This document shows positions 1 to 8,097 of a DNA stretch of 47,007 nt, one piece after another. The notes under the pieces are model-generated. The model searched no databases and was not told the DNA's origin. It saw nothing but the letters and a program-made list of their open reading frames with translations. Source of the stretch: CAZUZS01 sp964624795 (GTDB taxonomy: Bacteria; Calditrichota; Calditrichia; RBG-13-44-9); assembly GCA_964624795.1 (NCBI GenBank), contig CAZUZS010000034.1, positions 1-47,007 of the forward strand, written 5' to 3'. Positions within the stretch are counted from its first letter, which is position 1. Each line of letters begins with the position of its first letter. The position numbers were made by a program, and so were the translations under genes.

Positions 1-787
1 AAATCCTAATCCCAAAAACCAATCCCAACACAGCCAATATAAGAAAGAGCGGGGAGACATGATTTCCCCACAGGTAAATCCCCTTCAATTTTTCCTCATT
101 CATATTGTAAAATAGAAGCGCAGCAAGATTGTTTGTCGCATGACCGATGACAGACGGAACGATACTGTTGGCACGCCAGGCCAGCAGACCCAGGATAATT
201 CCCAATAAAAATATTTGAATCGCCCAGTAGAGCACACCATGAATAATTGTCCAGGCCAGACTGGCATAAATCACAGCGCGGGTCACGTCCTGATATTTTT
301 CCAGAGATTGCTGCAGAAAGCCGCGGATCAGGGACTCTTCGATAAATGCGGCGGCGATTACCGCGCCAAGAACCAGCAGAACGAGGTCGGCCGGAGAATT
401 GATCTGCAGCGCCTGCGATATCTCACCCAGCATTTCCGGCGCCGGGATAAACATATTGATGATGCGATCCAGCTCGTCGCTCAAAATAGTGACGCTCAAC
501 CCGATTACCAGGCTCCAGGCCAACAGCGGATTTGGAATTCTGTTCCAGCGGAAAAACTTTTTATAGGAGATGTTGCGGCCACGGGCGTAGGCCAGGGGAA
601 TGATGATCAGGCCCACTTCGCCAAAGGTGACCAGCATTTTCATCGCCAGCGAATGCTGGCTTGCATTTTCCATGTCCGGGATAAAGATCATTATCATCAC
701 CTGGGTAACAATTACCACGAACAAGAAACTGGCGAAAACTATCAGAAAGGCTTCCAGTGGTCGGGGGAAGCCGGGTTGTTCATCCAT
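1..787 (-). CDS. CPBP family intramembrane metalloprotease (3' end cut by window edge)
   Basis: About 262 residues are visible and the frame runs off the left edge without a stop. I translated it from the minus strand. The start is the ATG at 787-785, with GGGAG five bases upstream. The CPBP (CAAX protease/bacteriocin-processing, Abi) signature is present: EESLIRG with E150, E151 and R155, then H183 in a hydrophobic segment, then H216 followed by N220. In the family these glutamates and histidines line the intramembrane active site. Several hydrophobic stretches flank the motifs, consistent with a multi-pass inner-membrane protein. The substrate cannot be told. The gene follows the TrmH-family gene on the same strand after a gap of about 260 bases, so it may have its own promoter. 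Family assignment is firm, role unknown. Confidence 0.85.
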   Translation of the reverse strand, partial: MDEQPGFPRPLEAFLIVFASFLFVVIVTQVMIMIFIPDMENASQHSLAMKMLVTFGEVGLIIIPLAYARGRNISYKKFFRWNRIPNPLLAWSLVIGLSVTILSDELDRIINMFIPAPEMLGEISQALQINSPADLVLLVLGAVIAAAFIEESLIRGFLQQSLEKYQDVTRAVIYASLAWTIIHGVLYWAIQIFLLGIILGLLAWRANSIVPSVIGHATNNLAALLFYNMNEEKLKGIYLWGNHVSPLFLILAVLGLVFGIRI

Positions 788-1048
788 ACTTGCTCCCTTG
801 TCAGCAGTTCACTTCAGAACGCTAAACTTAATAAATTTTTCTGCAGGGTCTATCAATTTTCCGATTATTTACAGCATATTATCCGTGAAAGCACGGTGCC
901 CAGTTGGTAGCCGCCCATCAACAGGAATTTTAACAATTCGGCCAAGACGAGGTATCCCGCGTTCTCTTTTGTCGTTGTGATGGTGAAAGGAACTTTGTCA
1001 CTCCTGACTTCGGAATGAGTTTCGATCCGCGATTAAAAAGCCTCAGGA

Positions 1049-1831
1049 TTACCGTTGGATTTGAGGTGCCAAATTGCTCATCAAAATTCCCCCGGCGATG
1101 GCGACATTCAGTGACTCTGCCTTGCCAAATTTTGGAATCGAAACGGTCGTGTCGGCAATTTCTTGGAAGTGCGGCGACATGCCCTCCGCCTCGCTTCCCA
1201 GCACCAGCGCGACCGGCGGATTTAACTTCAGAGAATTTACCGGCATTCCACCCTGTACTGCGGTGCCGACAATCTGAAACCTCCCCTTTTTCAGAAGAGT
1301 AACGATTTCATCCGGATTTGCGGCTTCGAAATTCGGCAGGTGAAAGCATGAACCCATTGACGAACGGATCACTTTGTCGTTGTAAAGATCAACCGAATCG
1401 GGGGTGGAGATGACAAGCTGCACGCCAAACCAGTCCGCAGTGCGCAAAAGCGTTCCCATATTCCCCGGATCGCGAATGGCATCCAGCACCAGGACAAATT
1501 TTTTATCGCGAAGAAGAAGTTCCGGGCTGGGCGGGGAATCCGGCATTTCAACTACCAGCAGAATGCCCTGCGGATTTTCTGTTGCTGCCAGCCTTCTGAA
1601 ATTTTCACTGCCAATCGTCTGGATTTCGATATTACGGTTTGAGAGAAGTCTTTGAAATTCCTTGAAATCAGGGTGCCCACCGAAATCATCATTAAAAAAG
1701 GCCGCCTCTATTTTCCAGCCGGAATCGAGCGCTTCGCGACACAGCCGGGTTCCTTCCACCGGAAACAGGTGCATTTCCTGCCGGTATTTTTTCTGGTGCA
1801 GCTTCTGATATTGTTTCCAGGATTTTAACAT
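1049..1831 (-). CDS. TrmH/SpoU-family RNA 2'-O-ribose methyltransferase
   Basis: The 260-residue protein has the SPOUT arrangement. An N-terminal substrate-binding part begins with lysine-rich sequence. The knotted methyltransferase domain carries motif 1 (DPGNMGTLLRTADWFG, about residues 117-132), motif 2 (LVLGSEAEGM) and motif 3 (SIPKFGKAESLNVAIAGG). These bind S-adenosylmethionine in the TrmH/RlmB/TsnR group and methylate a ribose 2'-OH in rRNA or tRNA. The sequence alone does not separate RlmB-type 23S rRNA enzymes from other members, so no symbol is given. The ATG at 1831 lies nine bases after the ClC stop and has only a weak Shine-Dalgarno sequence, suggesting translational coupling. 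Confidence 0.88.
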   Translation of the reverse strand: MLKSWKQYQKLHQKKYRQEMHLFPVEGTRLCREALDSGWKIEAAFFNDDFGGHPDFKEFQRLLSNRNIEIQTIGSENFRRLAATENPQGILLVVEMPDSPPSPELLLRDKKFVLVLDAIRDPGNMGTLLRTADWFGVQLVISTPDSVDLYNDKVIRSSMGSCFHLPNFEAANPDEIVTLLKKGRFQIVGTAVQGGMPVNSLKLNPPVALVLGSEAEGMSPHFQEIADTTVSIPKFGKAESLNVAIAGGILMSNLAPQIQR

Positions 1832-1840
1832 GCCGGATCG

Positions 1841-3604
1841 CTAAGGCTTCAGGAGAGGTGTTTTTCGGTACCAGCGCATCAACTCGTCGTGGTAGATGAC
1901 GCCCACCAGTTTGCGCGAATCGCGGCGCTCGGTGACTGGCAGCATCTCTGCATCGGTCAGGTCAAACATTCGCAGAACATCCGCCAACGATTGATCGGGG
2001 TGCAGCGTAATGAACTCTTCCTCGACAATATCCTTGGCGATCAGCAGCGGATAAAGGTGCTGCTCGAACATGTAGGCCCGAATATCGCGGAGCGAAATAA
2101 CGCCGATTAGCTCATCCGCGTGGCTCAAAACCGGGAAGGTGGAGTGATCGCTCTCCCGCACATATTTCAAAATTTTGGGGAACGGCATATTTTCCGGAAT
2201 CCGGTCGAATTTTTTGCGGATGTGCTGCCCGATGGGAACACTTTGCAGCAGCGTCATATTTCGCCCTTTGAAGATGTATTCCCCGCTCAGCGCGATTTTC
2301 ATTGTGTAAATATTTTCACGCATTATCAACCGCGTCGTGATGGTGGCAATAATGGTTCCCAACATGAGCGGCAGGATGACCTGGTAATTGCTGGTGACTT
2401 CGAATATGAGCATGAGTGCAGAGATGGTGGCGTGGGTGGTGCCGGCAATCATAATTCCCATGCCGACCAGCGCATAAGCGCCGGGTGATGCAGTGATTCC
2501 AGGGAAAAGAAGGTTCATCAGACTGCCGAAGAATCCACCGAAGGCCGCTCCGATGAAAAGAGATGGGGTGAACAGCCCCCCGGTACCGCCGCTGCCCAGG
2601 GTCAATGAAGTGGCCAGGATTTTGAAGATCATGAGCAGGAACAGCATCCAGACTTCGGTGCGCTCCAAAAGAGCGCTGTGAATCGCGGAATCATCGAAAC
2701 CATAAATTTCCGGAAATTTGAGGGCGATAATTCCCATCAGCAGACCGCCGATGGCAGGTTTCAGGTAGTCCGGGATGTTTTTATATTTGTTGAAAAAGTC
2801 TTCGGTGGCGTAGAGAATCTTGGTAAAGAATACTGCGACAAATGCACCTACTACCCCCATCAGCAGGTAGAGGGGATATTCGTAAAAACTTTCCAGGTAG
2901 TAAATCGGCACTTTGAGCACCGGGCTGCTGCCGATGAGATAGTGGGAAATTGTGGTAGAAATGACGGTCGCAAAAATGATGGGTGTAAAGGCATTGATGC
3001 TGAAGTCCGCAAGGAGCACTTCCAGCGCAAACAGCACGCCGGTAACGGGGGCGTTGAATACAGCGGCTAATCCGGCACCGGCACCGGCGCCCACCAGAAC
3101 CTTCAGCCGTTCGGACGAAACGTTGAACAACTGTCCTACCGTCGAACCGATTGCGGCACCGATCTGCACAATCGGTCCTTCCTTTCCGGCTGAACCGCCC
3201 GAACCAATCGTGGTTCCGGCGGTAATGGCGGTTACGGTGCTGACCCGCGGCTGAATATAGCCATCGCGGTTGGCGATCGACTCGATCACCGACGGCACAC
3301 CATGTCCGCGTGCCTCCCGCGACAAAAAGTGAATGATCAATCCTACCAGCAATCCCCCAAGCGCCGGAAAAAGTGCCAGCAGGAGGTAAGACATCCAATC
3401 GACATGTGTGAGATTGTAAAGCCGGTTAAACAGAAGATAATGAACAAAGTTGACGAGCAGGTTCAAAACGTAGGCGCCCAGACCGGCGAAAAGTCCGATA
3501 AGGGCGGCGAGAAAGAGCATGTAAAAATCTTCGGGGAGATCGATGCGCTGCAGGAATTTGAGAATGCGGATTTGCGCATATTTTTGCAGGTGTCGTAATT
3601 TCAC
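1841..3604 (-). CDS. ClC-family chloride channel/transporter with C-terminal CBS pair
   Basis: This 587-residue integral membrane protein has the ClC filter elements in order: GHGVP (100-104), GSAGKEGP with gating glutamate E142, FNAPVTGVLFALEV (183-196) and GGLFTP further on. Residues about 430-587 form two CBS domains, which in this family bind adenine nucleotides and regulate gating. The filter serine of E. coli ClC-ec1 (S107) is replaced by H101. The internal proton glutamate (E203) aligns with V196, as in eukaryotic ClC channels, which argues for passive anion conduction rather than proton exchange. The start is GTG at 3604. It is 17 bases downstream of the DUF2007-like gene and in line with PII-like and PTS-IIA genes that may regulate it. 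The ion carried is not known. Confidence 0.93.
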   Translation of the reverse strand: MKLRHLQKYAQIRILKFLQRIDLPEDFYMLFLAALIGLFAGLGAYVLNLLVNFVHYLLFNRLYNLTHVDWMSYLLLALFPALGGLLVGLIIHFLSREARGHGVPSVIESIANRDGYIQPRVSTVTAITAGTTIGSGGSAGKEGPIVQIGAAIGSTVGQLFNVSSERLKVLVGAGAGAGLAAVFNAPVTGVLFALEVLLADFSINAFTPIIFATVISTTISHYLIGSSPVLKVPIYYLESFYEYPLYLLMGVVGAFVAVFFTKILYATEDFFNKYKNIPDYLKPAIGGLLMGIIALKFPEIYGFDDSAIHSALLERTEVWMLFLLMIFKILATSLTLGSGGTGGLFTPSLFIGAAFGGFFGSLMNLLFPGITASPGAYALVGMGIMIAGTTHATISALMLIFEVTSNYQVILPLMLGTIIATITTRLIMRENIYTMKIALSGEYIFKGRNMTLLQSVPIGQHIRKKFDRIPENMPFPKILKYVRESDHSTFPVLSHADELIGVISLRDIRAYMFEQHLYPLLIAKDIVEEEFITLHPDQSLADVLRMFDLTDAEMLPVTERRDSRKLVGVIYHDELMRWYRKTPLLKP

Positions 3605-3621
3605 TCAGGGGCTCTCTTTCC

Positions 3622-3876
3622 CTACTTTTGTTCGATGATCCTGTCGATTATCTCCAGTGTTCTTTCCTCAAATTTTTCCGGGACAAAGATAAATGCCTGG
3701 TTGCCGGTGATATTGGTGCCGGCCAGGAGATATGCGGTCGCGATGCCATCCTGCACAATGCTGTAAGGAATATTTTCGTCTTTCAGCACCTCCGCCACCA
3801 TTTCGGCGTACAAAATGCCGGGCAGTGGCCCAATCTTTTTCCAGGTTTCTTTATCCAGATTATTTTTTATGGTCAT
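3622..3876 (-). CDS. DUF2007-like small protein (putative signal-transducing)
   Basis: This is an 84-residue soluble protein. I start it at the ATG at 3876, which has AGGA ten bases upstream. An upstream TTG at 3900 would add eight residues without support. The pattern resembles DUF2007: a helix read as AEMVAEVLKDENIPY (covering, evading or sensing a peptide edge), a glycine-containing turn, then the strand IFVPEKFEERTLEIIDRI. In that family the ferredoxin-like fold is proposed to bind small ligands or partner proteins, and no biochemical role is settled. It sits directly ahead of the ClC gene (17 bases) and behind the PII-like gene, so a regulatory role on the channel is an inference from context. 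Similarity is by eye and modest. Confidence 0.6.
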   Translation of the reverse strand: MTIKNNLDKETWKKIGPLPGILYAEMVAEVLKDENIPYSIVQDGIATAYLLAGTNITGNQAFIFVPEKFEERTLEIIDRIIEQK

Positions 3877-4044
3877 TTGATTCCATTCCTGTTCTCCCAA
3901 AATTTATTTCTATGGAATTCATCTATAAAATAGCCTCAACCTGCCTTGCCGGAGCGGTTTGTGCTTTGAATTGCCAGGGTGCATTCCAAACTGTATTTTA
4001 AAAGCTGTGCTCTCATTTCTCGATTTGTTTGATCGTTCATCCAT

Positions 4045-4380
4045 CTAAAAGGTTTTTACCAGCCCGAAAATCTGATCGATATCAAGAATAAATGCCAATC
4101 CGTTCCCGGGTTCGTCCAGTGATCCTACAATCTGCTGGATTGCCTGGATTGCTGAATCCACTGCATCTTCATTAACTATGGTCAGGATTGTTTTGTTGGC
4201 CGGCCGGCTGCCCTGCAAGAGATTCTTGAAACCGGCGAAAATTGGTATATCCTGCGCCAGAATCGATCCCATCCCAACGCTGTCCAGTATGGTTGCTCCC
4301 TGAATATTCAATTCCAGGAAGGCTTCGAGAACTTCTTCCAGATGCTCCTCTTTATTCAAAATGAAGACCAGTAATTTCAT
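4045..4380 (-). CDS. PII-like regulatory protein
   Basis: The 111-residue protein starts MKLLVFIL and has the strand-helix-strand pattern of PII/GlnB-like ferredoxin folds. GATILDSVGMG corresponds to the second strand and turn of PII, and a glycine-rich GNGLAFILDIDQIFGL at the C-terminus resembles the PII C-terminal strand. The classical T-loop tyrosine region is not recognisable, so it is a PII-like protein rather than GlnB. Such proteins (for example SbtB beside the bicarbonate transporter SbtA) bind nucleotides and control a neighbouring transporter. The start ATG overlaps the stop of the PTS-IIA gene as ATGA, so translation is coupled. The likely partner is the ClC protein downstream, which is inference. 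Confidence 0.65.
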   Translation of the reverse strand: MKLLVFILNKEEHLEEVLEAFLELNIQGATILDSVGMGSILAQDIPIFAGFKNLLQGSRPANKTILTIVNEDAVDSAIQAIQQIVGSLDEPGNGLAFILDIDQIFGLVKTF

Positions 4381-4853
4381 GTAGCTATCTCAAAAAATTT
4401 CTCTTCCTCATCTTTTAATAGTTGGTAAGCATCGGCTGACTTCTTGCATCTCAACAGGTTCTCGCGCAGCGAATCTTTGGAGATCAGCCGCGAAATCCGG
4501 CTGAGCAGACGGATATGCATGCCGGGGTTGTTCTCCGGTCCCACCAAGAGAAAAATGATTTTCGCCGGCTGGTTATCTATGGAGTTGAAATCGACACCCC
4601 CGGGATGGAGCCCGAGTGCAATGGCGAATTGTTTACAATCTTCCTTTTTGCAATGGGGAATTGCAACACCGCGCCCAACCCCGGTCGTCATAATTTTCTC
4701 ACGATCCATGACAGCGTTAAAAACCGACTCGAAGTTTTCGAATATTTCCGGTTGCGGAAGCATGTCAATCAGCTCTTTGATGATATCATCCTTGGATGCT
4801 CCCTGCAGGGGAATTTTTATGAACTCAGGTTTTATCACATCGACCAGTTTCAT
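4377..4853 (-). CDS. PTS EIIA domain protein (PtsN / fructose-mannitol IIA type)
   Basis: The protein is 158 residues when started at the ATG at 4853, which has GGAGGA five bases upstream. An upstream in-frame start would add six residues without a ribosome site. It holds one EIIA-2 domain: MTTGVGRGVAIPHCK contains the histidine phosphorylated by HPr in this family, followed by LLVGPENNPGMHIRLLSRISRLI. Stand-alone IIA domains such as PtsN act as regulators of K+ and nitrogen metabolism rather than in sugar uptake. No EIIB or EIIC gene is nearby. It heads the minus-strand operon with the PII-like, DUF2007-like and ClC genes, suggesting phosphorylation-dependent control of transport. Confidence 0.82.
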   Translation of the reverse strand: MKLVDVIKPEFIKIPLQGASKDDIIKELIDMLPQPEIFENFESVFNAVMDREKIMTTGVGRGVAIPHCKKEDCKQFAIALGLHPGGVDFNSIDNQPAKIIFLLVGPENNPGMHIRLLSRISRLISKDSLRENLLRCKKSADAYQLLKDEEEKFFEIAT

Positions 4854-5214
4854 GAGTCTCCTCCGGTTCAAACAGGTCGAAATTTAGCCAATTATAAGGT
4901 TAATTCAACTAAAAATTGAGAATAATAGGCGACAAATCGCTTTGGTGCGAATTGAGGATTCCTGTTTTCTGACACTGGTTTCCGGTTCAACGTTCCCGGT
5001 TCCGGGTTCCTTGGTAAAACCGCGGCAGGTGGTTTTTCTGAACTACCATATAGCGTCAATGCTTTGCAGGGTTTTCAGTTTTGAATTGAAATGATTTTCG
5101 ATAGGTCGCCCGGCATTCTGTAAAGGAAGGCGGCACGATGCCCATCCCACAAAACAGCTTGATTAACGAGGGGCTTCCGGTTAATTTTATTAGCCAAAAC
5201 AGGAGTTTAATGTC
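4854..5214. other. Divergent intergenic region
   Basis: These 361 bases separate the minus-strand PTS-IIA operon from plus-strand nadE and must hold both promoters. Apart from the TATAAT noted separately, I see only a short stretch of GGTTCC-like motifs near 4980-5010 and no convincing gene. Confidence 0.5.
4884..4896 (-). promoter_or_regulatory. Candidate promoter -10 for the PTS-IIA/ClC operon
   Basis: A perfect TATAAT lies on the minus strand (4896-4891), about 38 bases before the operon's first ATG. No good -35 hexamer is seen 16-18 bases upstream. It is plausible but unproven. Confidence 0.35.
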
Positions 5215-6975
5215 ATGAGAGTTCTTCGCCTTGCGTTGGCCCAGATAAACACCGTGGTGGGCGATTTCGAAGGGAACTTTGAAAAAATAAGGAATTACAT
5301 TAGACAGGCCAAAAAGACCGGTGCCGACCTGATTGCTTTTCCGGAATTGGCCCTAACCGGCTACCCGCCGGAAGACCTGCTGCTTAAGCCGGAGTTTATC
5401 GAAGACAGCCTCCATTATCTGCATAAACTACTGGAGTACACCGAAGATATTACCACCATTGTCGGATTTGCCCACAAAGAGGATGATATTTATAATGCGG
5501 CCGCCATTCTTCATAAAAAAAAGATTGCCGGCATTTATCATAAGAATTTTCTTCCCAATTACGGTGTGTTCGATGAAGACCGGTATTTTCAGGCGGGGCA
5601 GGAAGCCCAGGTTTATTCACTGAACGGCGTCCGCATCGGTATCAATATTTGTGAAGACATCTGGTATCCGGATGGGCCCACCCGCGACCAGGCGCTCTAC
5701 GGCGGGGCGGAGGTGGTGATCAACATCTCCTCTTCACCCTATCATTCGGGAAAGGCGCTGGATCGCTTTCGCATGTTGTCGGTGCGGGCAGCAGACAACG
5801 ATGTCATCGTGGCGTATGTCAACCTGGTAGGTGGGCAGGACGAGTTGGTCTTCGACGGCAACAGCATGGTGTTTTCGGCAGAGGGAAACCTGCTCTGCAA
5901 AGCCGGCTCTTTTGAAGAAGAACTGCTCACCATCACACTGTATCCTGACAATGTTTTCAACAAACGGCTGCACGATCCCCGCCGGCGCAAGGAAAAGATT
6001 TTCATTCCTGCGGAACGCAAACTGGAAAAGTTTGATCTGGAGCGGCAGAACGCAAAAAAAGTTGTCAATTTTCAGGATAGCGGCATCGCAGATTTCATGG
6101 ATCTCCCGGCGGAAATCTATAAGGCGCTGGAAACGGGTCTGCGAGACTACGTGAACAAAAACAATTTTCGCCAGGTGGTGATCGGTATTTCCGGCGGCAT
6201 CGACTCCGCCCTGGTTGCGGCGATTGCGGCGGATGCTTTGGGCCGGGAAAATGTGATCGGGATTTCGATGCCCAGCCAATTTACCAGTTCGGCCAGCAAG
6301 ACGGATGCTCAAAAACTGGCAGAAAACCTTGGGATAGAATTCAAGGAAGTGCCCATAAAAAAGTTGTTCGAAGATTTTCTGAATGAGTTAAAGCCGGTGT
6401 TTGAGAACCGGCCCGAGGACAGCACGGAAGAGAATATCCAGGCGCGAATCCGCGGTAACATCCTCATGTCGCTGTCCAACAAGTTCGGCTGGCTGGTTCT
6501 TGCCACCGGTAACAAGAGTGAAGTCAGCGTGGGTTACTGTACTTTGTACGGAGATATGGTGGGCGGTTTTGCGGTGATAAAAGATGTTCCGAAAACCATT
6601 GTTTATGAACTGGCAGAATACCGAAACAAGCTTGCCGGCTTCCATTTGATTCCGGAAAGCATTCTGACAAAGGCGCCCTCTGCGGAACTCAAGGAGGATC
6701 AGAAAGACACCGATTCTCTGCCGCCATACGATGTGCTGGATCCAATCCTTCGCGCCTACGTTGAACAGGACCACTCTATCGAAGATATTGTCAGCATGGG
6801 ATACGACGCAGCAATCGTCAAAAAGGTCGTTCGAATGGTGGACAGCAATGAGTACAAACGCCGGCAGGCTGCACCGGGAATCAAAATTACGTATCGCGCG
6901 TTTGGAAAAGACCGGCGTTTTCCCATCACGAATCGTTTTAAAAATGATGGAAAAGCTGTGATCCCAACGAACTGA
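5215..6975 (+). CDS. nadE: Glutamine-dependent NAD+ synthetase
   Basis: The 586-residue two-domain enzyme makes NAD+ from nicotinic acid adenine dinucleotide, using ammonia released from glutamine and ATP. The N-terminal nitrilase-type glutaminase has the Glu-Lys-Cys triad: E44 in FPELALTGY, K110 in YHKNFLPNYG and C146 in NICEDIW. The C-terminal synthetase has the PP-loop SGGIDSALV at about 326-334 and the later ATGNKSEVSVGY segment. Length fits the shorter bacterial two-domain NadE class. The start ATG has AGGAG eight to nine bases upstream. It diverges from the PTS-IIA operon and is followed after about 170 bases by another nitrilase-fold gene. Confidence 0.95.
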   Translation: MRVLRLALAQINTVVGDFEGNFEKIRNYIRQAKKTGADLIAFPELALTGYPPEDLLLKPEFIEDSLHYLHKLLEYTEDITTIVGFAHKEDDIYNAAAILHKKKIAGIYHKNFLPNYGVFDEDRYFQAGQEAQVYSLNGVRIGINICEDIWYPDGPTRDQALYGGAEVVINISSSPYHSGKALDRFRMLSVRAADNDVIVAYVNLVGGQDELVFDGNSMVFSAEGNLLCKAGSFEEELLTITLYPDNVFNKRLHDPRRRKEKIFIPAERKLEKFDLERQNAKKVVNFQDSGIADFMDLPAEIYKALETGLRDYVNKNNFRQVVIGISGGIDSALVAAIAADALGRENVIGISMPSQFTSSASKTDAQKLAENLGIEFKEVPIKKLFEDFLNELKPVFENRPEDSTEENIQARIRGNILMSLSNKFGWLVLATGNKSEVSVGYCTLYGDMVGGFAVIKDVPKTIVYELAEYRNKLAGFHLIPESILTKAPSAELKEDQKDTDSLPPYDVLDPILRAYVEQDHSIEDIVSMGYDAAIVKKVVRMVDSNEYKRRQAAPGIKITYRAFGKDRRFPITNRFKNDGKAVIPTN

Positions 6976-7148
6976 ACGACGGACATTCTGTCGGATGTAG
7001 CTCGGCGTTATTAGCAGAGTTTTCGTCTCCGATTTGTCGTAGGATTAGCGATTTTCCGGATTTCAAACCGCTTCGCAAGATCGGATATCTTTCACCAAAT
7101 TCATCTCATGTGCAAAAGAATCGACAAAGATGCATTGCAGGAGCAAAG

Positions 7149-7952
7149 ATGTTACTTGCAGGATTTTACCAGTTTCGCCCGTTGTTCGGGCTTGTGGAGA
7201 AAAACCGTCAACGGATTCTCGAAAAACTCGAATCGGTGGATGCTGATTTGATGGTACTGCCGGAACTGGCATTCACCGGCTACAATTTCGGGAGCAAAGA
7301 GGAGTTGTCTGCGCTGGCGGAAGATCCGGCGGACAGCGTCACAGTCCGGGCACTGGAAGCCCTTGCCGAACAAAAAACGATGTATATTGTCACCGGCTTC
7401 GCCGAAAAATCCGGCGACAAAATTTACAATTCGGCGCTTCTTATCGGCCCGCAGGGGCTGGTGCACACCTATCGCAAGATTCATCTTTTCTTTCGCGAAA
7501 AAGAAATATTTGCACCAGGCAATACGCTTTTGCAGGTTCAGGAGATAAAAGGCGCCAGGATCGGGATGATGATCTGTTTCGACTGGATTTTCCCGGAAGT
7601 CTCACGTGCTCTGGCGCTGCAGGGGGCTGAAATCATTTGCCATCCATCCAACCTGGTACTGAGCCACTGCCAGCAAGCGATGATTATCCGCAGCCTGGAA
7701 AACGGCGTTTTCGCCATAACCGCCAACAGGTTTGGCGTCGAAAAAAGGCCGCACGGCACGCTGCGGTTTACGGGGAAGAGTCAGATCACGGCGCCAGGGG
7801 GCGAAGTGCTGCACCGTGCCAAATCGCAGCGCGAGGAATTATTTGTGACCGCGATTGATCCCGCCATCGCGCGCGACAAAAAAATGACCGAGCTGAATGA
7901 CACTTTCGCCGATCGCCGTCCGGAGTTTTATGAATCGCTTTCCCGGAAGTAA
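7149..7952 (+). CDS. Carbon-nitrogen hydrolase (nitrilase superfamily amidase)
   Basis: The protein is 267 residues when started at ATG 7149, which has AGGAG five bases upstream. An in-frame extension to 7110 has no ribosome site. The catalytic triad of the superfamily is present: E39 in LPELAFTGYNFG, K110 in YRKIHLFFREKEIF and C143 in MICFDWIFPE. These enzymes hydrolyse or transfer amides through a cysteine thioester. The sequence suggests the omega-amidase/predicted amidohydrolase branch, but the substrate is not identifiable. It is co-directional with nadE and shares the fold of its glutaminase domain, though the 170-base gap argues against strict coupling. Confidence 0.88.
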   Translation: MLLAGFYQFRPLFGLVEKNRQRILEKLESVDADLMVLPELAFTGYNFGSKEELSALAEDPADSVTVRALEALAEQKTMYIVTGFAEKSGDKIYNSALLIGPQGLVHTYRKIHLFFREKEIFAPGNTLLQVQEIKGARIGMMICFDWIFPEVSRALALQGAEIICHPSNLVLSHCQQAMIIRSLENGVFAITANRFGVEKRPHGTLRFTGKSQITAPGGEVLHRAKSQREELFVTAIDPAIARDKKMTELNDTFADRRPEFYESLSRK

Positions 7953-8097
7953 AGTGGGTTAGGGATGTGGAACAATCCGTCCGCTAATTTCACGCGGCCG
8001 GATTATCTTCGATTAAGAACCTGAGGAACATCCGGCAGTGGTTGGGGATTAAAGCAGTGGATTTAATTGATCATAATTGTAAATAAAAGGATTTAGA

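Noticed and set aside
215..910. 231-codon plus-strand open frame
   Set aside because: It is antisense to the CPBP protease, whose catalytic motifs are clear on the other strand.
865..1034. Minus-strand open stretch of about 55 codons between the TrmH-family and CPBP genes, with protein-like sequence (ENAGYLVLAELLKFLLMGGY)
   Set aside because: No ATG, GTG or TTG at a suitable place after the upstream in-frame stop and no matching ribosome site. I cannot tell a relic from chance.
4975..5015. GGTTCC-like short repeats
   Set aside because: Imperfect and irregular, and too short for a repeat array. No CRISPR-like spacing anywhere in the window.
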